A stretch of DNA of 7,837 nt, from contig DDPO01000007.1 of NCBI GenBank assembly GCA_002342225.1, positions 3,879-11,715 of the forward strand. Reading direction: 5' to 3'. Of the stretch, positions 1 through 6,212 are shown piece after piece (positions within the stretch are counted from its first letter, which is position 1; each line of letters starts with the position of its first letter). The translations under genes were made by a program, and so were the position numbers. The stretch is from Bdellovibrionaceae bacterium UBA2466 (GTDB lineage: Bacteria > Bdellovibrionota > FAC87 > UBA2466). A model generated the notes under the pieces. That model was given only the letters and a program-made list of their open reading frames with translations. It was not told the origin of the DNA and did not search any database.

Positions 1-885
1 ACCATCCTTGGCTCCTCGAATATCGATACTCCTTTTCGAGTCCCAGTGGTCAAAGATGGCAAAAAAATTTACGAGGACAGATCAGATGAAGTCGTTCAAC
101 ACCTAAAGCAGGAGCGAGTGGATGCAATGATCGTTGTGGGTGGTGATGGAACCCAAAGCATTGCTCATGGAATGTCACAAAAAGGGATCAAAGTAGTTGG
201 CATTCCCAAGACCATCGACAATGACCTCAATGGCACCGAATTCACCATTGGTTTTTACACTGCTGTCACAACCGCTGTAGAAGCTCTCGACAAACTTCAT
301 ACGACAGCAGAATCGCATCATCGAATCATGGTCGTCGAAGTGATGGGTCGAAATGCCGGATGGATCGCTCTATTTGCGGGTCTAGGCGGAGATGCTGATG
401 TTATTCTTCTTCCAGAAGTTCCATTTGATTTAAACAAAGTTGGAGCTTACTTAAACGATCTCTATCACTCTCGAAAAAAATACTCGATTGTCGTAGTCGC
501 TGAAGGTGCCAAACCTGTAGGTGGAGAAGTGACGATTAGTAAAATCATTGAAGACTCACCTGAAAAAATCAGGCTTGGAGGTATCGGACACCGAGTCGCT
601 GAAGAGCTTGAAAAGATCACGGGAAGAGAATCACGCGCTATTGTTTTAGGACACCTACTTAGAGGAGGTGCGCCAGAGGGATTTGACCGAATTCTTGCTA
701 GTAGATTTGGTGTCGCTGCTGTTAAAGCGGTGATGGAAGGAAAATTCGACACGATGGTCGCTTATCGAAACGATAATGTTGAATTAGTTCCGCTAGAAAC
801 TGGGGCTGGCAAAAATCGCTTTATTTCTGCCGATTCGGAGTTTCTCCAAACAGCAAGGCACCGAGGAATTTGTCTCGGGAATTAA
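1..885 (+). CDS. pfkA: 6-phosphofructokinase, 5'-truncated by the window edge
   Basis: This phosphofructokinase phosphorylates fructose 6-phosphate to fructose 1,6-bisphosphate in cytosolic glycolysis. The frame is open from base 1, so the gene starts upstream. The visible 294 residues begin at TILGSS, which aligns near residue 72 of E. coli PfkA, so about 70 N-terminal residues are missing; the GTG at 46 is internal. Visible motifs are GGDGT (139-153), PKTIDND (205-225) with the catalytic Asp of TIDND, EVMGRNAGW, which binds the sugar phosphate, and a C-terminal LGHLLRGG segment. From family knowledge, Gly in GGDG marks ATP users and Lys in PKTIDND is typical of PPi users. The combination here resembles the mixed group III enzymes, so the phosphoryl donor is uncertain, with ATP favoured. 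The stop codon overlaps that of the convergent aminomutase gene. Family assignment is firm; donor choice is inference. Confidence 0.95.
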   Translation, partial: TILGSSNIDTPFRVPVVKDGKKIYEDRSDEVVQHLKQERVDAMIVVGGDGTQSIAHGMSQKGIKVVGIPKTIDNDLNGTEFTIGFYTAVTTAVEALDKLHTTAESHHRIMVVEVMGRNAGWIALFAGLGGDADVILLPEVPFDLNKVGAYLNDLYHSRKKYSIVVVAEGAKPVGGEVTISKIIEDSPEKIRLGGIGHRVAEELEKITGRESRAIVLGHLLRGGAPEGFDRILASRFGVAAVKAVMEGKFDTMVAYRNDNVELVPLETGAGKNRFISADSEFLQTARHRGICLGN

Positions 886-893
886 GATTTTTT
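861..893 (+). terminator. weak hairpin plus T-run at the 3' end of the phosphofructokinase gene
   Basis: CCGAGG (861-866) can pair with TCTCGG (873-878), including one G-U pair, around a 6-base loop. A run of six T follows at 888-893. The 9-base gap between stem and T-run, and the stem lying inside the coding region, make this a poor intrinsic terminator. It is the only terminator-like structure seen at this convergent junction. Confidence 0.25.
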
Positions 894-2249
894 AGCCTCT
901 TCTACCCAGAAAGCTTGCCCCTCTTGAGGCAGAGTATCGATGGGATCAAAGTATTCATAGAGCTTATTGAGTGCTTCCGGATTATCCCATTCAATGCTGG
1001 TTAGATAATTTTTGGTCCAATAGGAAATTCCCTTCACTGTGTCATAAGAATGAGTTTGATGAACCCACCGCTTACCCACAAACGGAACATCACAGACAAT
1101 TCTTGGAGTAGCAAACCCCGGCAAATACCCCATGATATCGTGCTGAAGGCTTTGAGCTTTGGCCAAGGAAACTCTCCAATGCTCCGAATTCGGAATCATG
1201 TCGCACATGTAGAAATAATACGGAGTAATATGGCCATGATCTTGTAATTTAAAACAGAGATCTAAAAGCGCTTTTTGTGAATCGTTAACTCCTCGTAGTA
1301 ATACCCCTTGGTTTCTGACATCTCTAAAACCCATATCTAAAATCTTTCGAGCCACTTTCGAAACAAGTGGGGTCAGAGATTGAGCGTGATTGATGTGAGT
1401 ATGAACAGCAACACTCACCCCTCGTTGAACCGCTTTTTTGCCTATTTTCTCAAAAGCCGACAAAATCTCATCCTGCAAGAAGTGCTGAGGCACTCCCATA
1501 AGACCTTTACTCGCAAGTCGAATGTCACGAATATTTTCGATATCTAACAATGACAAAACAAAGGACTCTAAAGTTTGTGCCGGTAAGTTTGCAATATCTC
1601 CCCCAGAAACAACCACATCTCGCACGGAAGGAGTTTTTCTTAAATAATCTAAGATCTGTTCATGTCGGTCTTTTTGAGGGACGTCAAACTTTCGCTTAGC
1701 CACTTGAGGCACACTTTGACCGACTAAGTCCATTCGAGTGCAGTGGCCACAATATTGGGGACAAGTTGATAAAAGCTCTGCTAATACTTTGGTGGGATAT
1801 CGATGAGTAAGCCCTTCTACAACCCACATTTCATGTTCATGCAGACTGTCTCGAGTGGCTCTCGGATGACTAGGCCATCTCTGATCCCTGTCTGAAAAAA
1901 ACGGGATCATATACCGCCTTACAGGGTCATTTTTTAAGTCTTCTACTCGCATCGTATTTATCATTTGAGGCGGGATGAGCATAGCCATCGTCGAGCGCTC
2001 TGCTTGATCCTTTAGGATATCTATTGCCATTGCATCTGTTAAAAAATTACCTAAAACCTGCTTCAGTTGAGCTACGGACTTTATAAAATTTCGTTTCTGC
2101 CAAAGCGCACTGGTCCAATCCGCCTCTGAAACATCTTTATAGCCTGGAATTCTTCTCCAATCAGGCTCAACAAATTCAGCCTTGTACTGATAGGGATAGG
2201 GTTGTTTAGTAGCCGTTGCAGCTTTCTTTTCCTTATTAGTAGCGGACAT
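882..2249 (-). CDS. lysine 2,3-aminomutase family radical SAM/PLP protein
   Basis: This KamA-family protein would use S-adenosylmethionine, a [4Fe-4S] cluster and PLP to shift an amino group between neighbouring carbons, classically L-lysine to beta-lysine. The cluster motif CPQYCGHC lies at 1740-1763 (CxxxCxxC). The Arg of the following CTR matches the residue that binds substrate carboxylate in clostridial LAM. Asp in FYMCD and Asp in VCDVP match the two Asp residues that hold the lysine side-chain amine, which favours lysine or a similar substrate. Lys in DVPFVGK (1071-1091) is the likely PLP lysine, but the loop is shorter than the usual glycine-rich one. I chose the ATG at 2249 (455 residues): GGGAG lies just upstream, and a TTG at 2309 lacks a ribosome site and falls inside the predicted promoter. 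The protein is longer than EpmB or typical LAM. No ablB-like acetyltransferase is adjacent, so the physiological role is unknown. Confidence 0.88.
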   Translation of the reverse strand: MSATNKEKKAATATKQPYPYQYKAEFVEPDWRRIPGYKDVSEADWTSALWQKRNFIKSVAQLKQVLGNFLTDAMAIDILKDQAERSTMAMLIPPQMINTMRVEDLKNDPVRRYMIPFFSDRDQRWPSHPRATRDSLHEHEMWVVEGLTHRYPTKVLAELLSTCPQYCGHCTRMDLVGQSVPQVAKRKFDVPQKDRHEQILDYLRKTPSVRDVVVSGGDIANLPAQTLESFVLSLLDIENIRDIRLASKGLMGVPQHFLQDEILSAFEKIGKKAVQRGVSVAVHTHINHAQSLTPLVSKVARKILDMGFRDVRNQGVLLRGVNDSQKALLDLCFKLQDHGHITPYYFYMCDMIPNSEHWRVSLAKAQSLQHDIMGYLPGFATPRIVCDVPFVGKRWVHQTHSYDTVKGISYWTKNYLTSIEWDNPEALNKLYEYFDPIDTLPQEGQAFWVEEAKKS

Positions 2250-2280
2250 AGCTCTCCCAAGGGTTAAATCTTTTTTTCTG

Positions 2281-2309
2281 ACAATAGCTCGTCTTGCCTC
2301 GATTGACAA
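2281..2309 (-). promoter_or_regulatory. putative sigma70 promoter for the aminomutase-like gene
   Basis: On the minus strand TTGTCA (2304-2309; 5/6 match to the -35 consensus) is followed after exactly 17 bases by TATTGT (2281-2286; 4/6 match to -10). Transcription would start near 2274, about 25 bases before the ATG at 2249, leaving room for the GGGAG ribosome site. The site lies immediately after the pilT stop codon, so the gene could be transcribed apart from recA-pilT. The prediction is by eye only. Confidence 0.5.
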
Positions 2310-2329
2310 ATAACTGCTGAAAGTGGGCT

Positions 2330-3598
2330 CTAGTGCTTTTTAGGCTTTTTGATATCGAGCTCAATGATGGGCGGAGGGAGTTTCTCAGAGTCTAGGGCCT
2401 CTTGAATTTTCTGAGCCCTCGATTTACCCATGGCCAGCTTTTCTGAACCGATTCCTGAGAGAATCCCTTCGAGTTTTAATTGAAAATCCTGAACCCGAGA
2501 GCAGTTGTTAATCGCCTCTTCTTTGGAAATAACCCCTTCTTTGTATAGCCTCATGAGATTGTCATCAAAGGTTTGCATTCCCAGATGGCTAGACTCAGAA
2601 ATGGCTTTGTGCAAATCTAAAGTGCGTTTGGGATCTAAAATCATGTCCTTGACCCGCTGATTGGCGATAAGAATTTCTAAAGCAGGTACTCTTCCCGAAC
2701 CATCGGCTTTCCCCACAAGACGTTGTGAAATGACTCCTTGTAAAACAGAGGCCAATTGAGACCTTACCTGCCCTTGATAACCAGCAGACACACTCCCTAA
2801 AATTCTATTCACAGTTTCAACCGAATCATGGGTGTGCAGAGAGCTTAGTACTAAATGCCCCGTTTCAGCTGCAGAAAGAGCCATTAAAATAGTCTCTTCA
2901 TCTCGCATTTCTCCTACCAATATGACATCGGGATCCTGCCTTAGAGCGTATTTTAAAGCTTGGGCAAAATTTTTAGTGTCAATCCCCACTTCTCTTTGAG
3001 TCACAATGCTCTTACGATCTTTGAAACTAAACTCAATAGGATCTTCCAAAGTTACAATGTGAGATGAAGTGTTTCGCGCAATATGGTCGACGATAGCAGC
3101 CAAAGTACTCGACTTACCGCTACCGGTAGCTCCTGTAACTAGAACCAATCCTCTACCAGACATCGCCAATTCTTCAACAACCGGAGGAAGTCCTAATTCG
3201 GAAAAATTTTTAATTTGCTCAGGAATCAATCGACAAACAAAACGAGGAAAAGATCTTTGTTGGCAAATATTGATGCGAAATCTGCCCACACCCAAAATCT
3301 CGTGAGCCAAGTCTACTTCTTCGCCGTTTTCATACTTAGCCTTCTGTCGATCATTCATCAAATGATGACAGAAATCTGAGAGCTCAAAATGATTGAGGCG
3401 GGGAAATACATTCCCCGCCTCATCACTTAAATAGTAAAGGCCTCCATGAACTCTAACAATCGGAGGAAGCCCAGCTTTTAGATGGATATCTGAAGCTTTC
3501 TTTTCACTCGCCCTTCTTAGTATTTGCTCTAACGGGGCTAGCGGGTTTTCCAGCTTTTGTTGCTTCTTTGGAATCATCTTCAGAGTCATCCTCTTCAC
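2330..3598 (-). CDS. pilT: PilT-family type IV pilus retraction ATPase
   Basis: PilT is a hexameric cytoplasmic ATPase that drives pilus retraction and twitching motility. Counting from the GTG at 3598 (422 residues), there is an N-terminal PilT domain (about 22-140, with [11 protein letters not shown]), Walker A GATGSGKS (156-163), an Asp-box with Glu in TLEDPIEF (about 182-190), Walker [10 protein letters not shown] (225-233) and His-box [10 protein letters not shown] (247-256). The AIRNLIRE motif appears only in altered form (RVKDMILD, 315-322). A Lys/Pro-rich tail after about 380 exceeds the usual PilT length. The start is unclear: GTG at 3598, ATG at 3589 and ATG at 3577 are in frame and none has a well-spaced ribosome site. 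All lie inside recA. The next ATG (3358) would delete the conserved N-terminal domain, so a real overlap with recA is implied. PilU is an alternative paralogue; the DTVNRIL-like ETVNRIL segment fits PilT better. Confidence 0.92.
   Translation of the reverse strand: MKRMTLKMIPKKQQKLENPLAPLEQILRRASEKKASDIHLKAGLPPIVRVHGGLYYLSDEAGNVFPRLNHFELSDFCHHLMNDRQKAKYENGEEVDLAHEILGVGRFRINICQQRSFPRFVCRLIPEQIKNFSELGLPPVVEELAMSGRGLVLVTGATGSGKSSTLAAIVDHIARNTSSHIVTLEDPIEFSFKDRKSIVTQREVGIDTKNFAQALKYALRQDPDVILVGEMRDEETILMALSAAETGHLVLSSLHTHDSVETVNRILGSVSAGYQGQVRSQLASVLQGVISQRLVGKADGSGRVPALEILIANQRVKDMILDPKRTLDLHKAISESSHLGMQTFDDNLMRLYKEGVISKEEAINNCSRVQDFQLKLEGILSGIGSEKLAMGKSRAQKIQEALDSEKLPPPIIELDIKKPKKH
3394..3422. 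repeat. perfect 12-bp inverted repeat inside pilT
   Basis: TGAGGCGGGGAA (3394-3405) and TTCCCCGCCTCA (3411-3422) are exact reverse complements around the 5-base spacer ATACA. The stem is much richer in GC than its surroundings and would form a stable hairpin in the recA-pilT transcript about 80 bases after the recA stop codon. It encodes roughly residues 59-69 of PilT. No proper U-tract follows on the minus strand, so it is not a standard intrinsic terminator. Confidence 0.8.
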
Positions 3599-4658
3599 GG
3601 TCAGAAGCTTCTGGAGTAGCGGCTAAAATGGCCCCGCCATCCTTCTGTGCTTTAGCTTCGACCTTTTTCTTGATCTTATCGGCATAATCAGGATGCTCTT
3701 TAAGGAATAACCTTGTGTTTTCCCTGCCTTGGCCTAGCTTTTCGCCTTCAAAAGCAAACCAAGAACCACTCTTATCAATCACGCCATATTGCAGCGCAAT
3801 ATCAATAATATCCCCTTCTTTAGAGATACCTTCTCCAAACAAAATGTCGAATTCGACTTGTTTGAATGGGGGAGCCATTTTGTTCTTAACCACTTTCACG
3901 CGCGTACGGCTTCCTTTGACGTCGTCCCCTTCTTTAATAGCGGAAACTCGACGGATATCTAAACGAGCTGAAGCATAAAACTTAAGCGCATTTCCACCCG
4001 TGGTTGTTTCAGGATTTCCAAACATCACTCCTAGTTTCATTCTCAATTGGTTAATGAAAATGACACAGGTTTTGGATTTACTGATACAGCCAGTGAGCTT
4101 ACGAAGAGCTTGAGACATCAAACGGGCTTGAAGACCCATATGAGAATCTCCCATATCTCCCTCGAGTTCGGCTCTAGGTACTAGAGCTGCTACCGAGTCC
4201 ACAACAACGACATCAATTCCACCACTTCGAACTAAGATCTCAGCAATTTCTAGTGCCTGCTCACCTGTATCAGGCTGAGAGATCAAAAGCTCTTCTGTGT
4301 TTACTCCCAATTTTTTTGCATAAACAACATCAAGAGCATGCTCAGCATCGATGAAAGCAGCTACACCACCCTCTTTTTGAGCTTGAGCAATCGTTAAAAG
4401 AGCAATGGTAGTTTTACCAGAAGATTCTGGCCCATAGATTTCTGTTATTCTTCCACGAGGAAGACCACCAACCCCCATCGCTAAATCAAGACCCAACGAA
4501 CCTGTCGAGATAACTCCCAAATCCATGTTAAGTTTTTTTCCATCACCCAATTTCATGATGGAACCTTTTCCGAACTGCTTCTCAATCGACATCAACGCCA
4601 TGTTGACCGCTTTTTGTCGATTCTCAGCTCCCTCTTGTCCTGGTTTATTGATTTCCAT
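3504..4658 (-). CDS. recA: RecA recombinase
   Basis: RecA forms ATP-dependent filaments on single-stranded DNA, performs strand exchange and acts as co-protease for LexA-type repressors. The 384-residue product has Walker A GPESSGKT (76-83), FIDAEHALD with the catalytic Glu at about 106, Walker B VVVVDS (150-155), the L1 region (about 159-175), and FINQLRMK plus L2 NPETTTGG (about 201-222). The start ATG at 4658 is well supported by AGGAG six bases upstream. E. coli RecA has 353 residues; the extra length is a C-terminal tail, acidic at about 354-365 and then basic to the end. Most of this tail is encoded by DNA that also encodes the PilT N-terminus. pgpA ends 16 bases upstream, suggesting co-transcription. 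I found no CTGT-type or TTACN3GTAA-type LexA box ahead of recA or pgpA. Confidence 0.99.
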   Translation of the reverse strand: MEINKPGQEGAENRQKAVNMALMSIEKQFGKGSIMKLGDGKKLNMDLGVISTGSLGLDLAMGVGGLPRGRITEIYGPESSGKTTIALLTIAQAQKEGGVAAFIDAEHALDVVYAKKLGVNTEELLISQPDTGEQALEIAEILVRSGGIDVVVVDSVAALVPRAELEGDMGDSHMGLQARLMSQALRKLTGCISKSKTCVIFINQLRMKLGVMFGNPETTTGGNALKFYASARLDIRRVSAIKEGDDVKGSRTRVKVVKNKMAPPFKQVEFDILFGEGISKEGDIIDIALQYGVIDKSGSWFAFEGEKLGQGRENTRLFLKEHPDYADKIKKKVEAKAQKDGGAILAATPEASDREEDDSEDDSKEATKAGKPASPVRANTKKGE

Positions 4659-4674
4659 GTGTTTCTCCTCTTGG

Positions 4675-5160
4675 TTAAAGCCTTGCTCTCAAAATGAGAT
4701 GCATGATCAAATTTCCGTAGACGCCCGCGACCACATCATCGAGCATCACACCCAAACCGTTTTTCAATTTCTTATCAACCCAATTTACTGGGACAGGTTT
4801 CACAACATCAAACAACCGAAACAACAAAAACCCAATCACCAACTCGTAACCCGTTATGGGAATACCTATCATAGTGATCATCAATCCGACAATTTCATCG
4901 ATCACAATATATTGGCAATCTTGCTTTTTAAAATATTGACACGTAACGCCACTCGCCCAGACACCTAACGCACCAAGTAATAAGACCCATAAAAACTGAA
5001 CAAGAACAGAATTGCCCCAAAACTTCCAAACCAAAGCCACTCCGACAGCCGAGCCCCAAGTTCCGGGTGCCAATGGGATAAACCCGCTCCCAAAGCCTGA
5101 AGCGAAAAAGATCGCTGACCAATCCTTGAAACGCTCTTTCCATTGCTGTGCATTCATCAT
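4675..5160 (-). CDS. pgpA: phosphatidylglycerophosphatase A
   Basis: PgpA is an inner-membrane enzyme that removes the phosphate from phosphatidylglycerophosphate to give phosphatidylglycerol. The 161-residue protein shows the family signatures in order: [14 protein letters not shown] (24-37), IDEIVG (87-92), [12 protein letters not shown] (114-125) and [14 protein letters not shown] (137-150), with the paired Asp of LDD expected to bind metal. Hydrophobic stretches at about 34-48, 52-72, 92-116 and 142-158 fit the usual multi-pass layout. Length is normal for the family. A TAG codon lies six bases before the ATG at 5160, so the start can only be this ATG or the next codon, also ATG. No strong ribosome site is visible (only GGTAG nearby), hinting at modest translation. 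It probably leads a pgpA-recA-pilT transcript; no clear promoter was recognised in the 105-base gap upstream. Confidence 0.93.
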   Translation of the reverse strand: MMNAQQWKERFKDWSAIFFASGFGSGFIPLAPGTWGSAVGVALVWKFWGNSVLVQFLWVLLLGALGVWASGVTCQYFKKQDCQYIVIDEIVGLMITMIGIPITGYELVIGFLLFRLFDVVKPVPVNWVDKKLKNGLGVMLDDVVAGVYGNLIMHLILRARL

Positions 5161-5238
5161 GAGCTACCGTTGAATCCCTCTTTGAGGAATGTGCTTCGAC
5201 TTCTCTCATCTGGCAAGAGGACAATGAAGAAGGGAATT

Positions 5239-5259
5239 AAAAAAGCCAACTCATTTTGG
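5239..5259 (-). terminator. possible short terminator after the FkbM methyltransferase gene
   Basis: Just after the stop codon at 5266, the minus strand carries CCAA (5256-5259), a 6-base loop and TTGG (5246-5249), then C and six T (5239-5244). The order is right for an intrinsic terminator but the stem is only four base pairs. It would separate this gene from pgpA-recA if real. Confidence 0.3.
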
Positions 5260-5265
5260 GGTGCG

Positions 5266-6138
5266 TTATTTTCTTAAAGGGGAAATAGTTTTTCGAGTTT
5301 TGTCTTTTAGAACGGTTTGGGTCACTTCGGGCAAGTGATAAACCCAGACTCCACTATAAAGCTCACTAAGAATATAACCGGCAGAGCGAATTTTATCATC
5401 GATTTCCCACACACCCTCTGCTCCAATAATGTTTTCGTGGTATTCAAGGCATATCATTTTACTAAAACGGTTTTTAAGAGCCGCATCAGCCGAGCGAAAA
5501 ACAAAAAGCTCTGCTCCCTCACAGTCGATTTTCACAACATTAAATTGCGGGCTTCCTTGATTCAACCACCATTGATCAAATTTCTGGCTGGGCACTTGGA
5601 TAGTTCTAAGTCCTGACACTTTATTTTGAAATAAACTGCTCGCACCACTGTTCGTACTAAAAGAGAGAGAGAGTTTTACTGAACCCTCTTTATCGCTAAA
5701 AGCTAGCGAAAAAGTTTTAATATTAGACAAACCATTTGCCTCTGCATTTTGATCGATTATTCTCGAAAGCTCTGGTTGAGGCTCAATGGCTAAGACTTTT
5801 CCAGAAACACCCACCGTTTTTGAAGCTTTGACTGAAAAAAAACCCTCGTTAGCTCCAATATCTAAAAATACATCCCCTGGCTCTAACAATCCCATTACCG
5901 CCTCGCAAAAAACCGGCTCGTACGTTCCGGTTCTAATCACCTCTTGTCCGAAATGCGAAACCGGATCGACAAAAAACTTCACTCCTTGAGCAGTAATCCA
6001 ACCTCTCTGAATGCCTAAAATGCTTTTTAAAAATGTAGATAAAATAGAAGGACGTATTCCGTAAACTAAAGTCTGCACCCTCTGAAGAAAGGGGCTCCAA
6101 TCAGATTCAATAGCTCTTTTTAAATAAGATTCGGACAT
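5266..6138 (-). CDS. FkbM-family SAM-dependent methyltransferase
   Basis: This 290-residue protein is a class I methyltransferase of the FkbM family, which commonly O-methylates sugars or polyketides; its substrate cannot be told from sequence. The SAM-binding motif I is VFLDIGANEGFFS (90-102). AIEP (117-120) carries the acidic residue that usually contacts the ribose of SAM. VVKIDCEGAE (201-210) is the FkbM signature, and ICLEYH follows at 229-234. About 85 residues precede the Rossmann fold, and there is no signal peptide or membrane segment, so it should be cytoplasmic. The ATG at 6138 has no recognisable ribosome site. A TAGTATTAAT stretch lies 4 bases upstream and could be a -10 region, which would make the mRNA leaderless or nearly so; this is speculative. 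No glycosyltransferase lies beside it in this window. Family call firm, function unknown. Confidence 0.9.
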   Translation of the reverse strand: MSESYLKRAIESDWSPFLQRVQTLVYGIRPSILSTFLKSILGIQRGWITAQGVKFFVDPVSHFGQEVIRTGTYEPVFCEAVMGLLEPGDVFLDIGANEGFFSVKASKTVGVSGKVLAIEPQPELSRIIDQNAEANGLSNIKTFSLAFSDKEGSVKLSLSFSTNSGASSLFQNKVSGLRTIQVPSQKFDQWWLNQGSPQFNVVKIDCEGAELFVFRSADAALKNRFSKMICLEYHENIIGAEGVWEIDDKIRSAGYILSELYSGVWVYHLPEVTQTVLKDKTRKTISPLRK

Positions 6139-6212
6139 GAAGATTAATACTATCTAAAGCGGTCAGTAAACTAAACCCATTTGTTGGAATTAACACAAAG
6201 ATTAAGCCGTGA

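Noticed and set aside
2250..2309. Twenty-residue N-terminal extension of the aminomutase-like protein from a TTG
   Set aside because: No ribosome site precedes the TTG, and the segment overlaps a good promoter match whose predicted start point lies downstream of the TTG. The ATG at 2249 has GGGAG.
3052..3062. TTACAATGTGA, resembling the TTACN3GTAA LexA box
   Set aside because: It has one mismatch in the core and lies deep inside pilT, not near any promoter.
3350..3366. ATCATT-CATCA-AATGAT inverted repeat in pilT
   Set aside because: It is only 6 bp and AT-rich, so it is probably a chance match despite lying near the 12-bp repeat.
3786..3802. ATATTGC-AGC-GCAATAT inverted repeat in recA
   Set aside because: It is only 7 bp, AT-leaning, and encodes conserved RecA residues; this level is expected by chance in several kilobases.
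4928..5224. A 98-codon minus-strand reading frame overlapping pgpA
   Set aside because: It lies in another frame of pgpA, has no recognisable motifs, and its product is low in hydrophobic order. PgpA explains this DNA fully.
6139..6212. Possible promoter ahead of the FkbM methyltransferase gene
   Set aside because: A TAGTAT/TATTAA -10-like stretch exists, but no -35 at proper spacing scores better than 4/6, so it is mentioned only in the gene entry.
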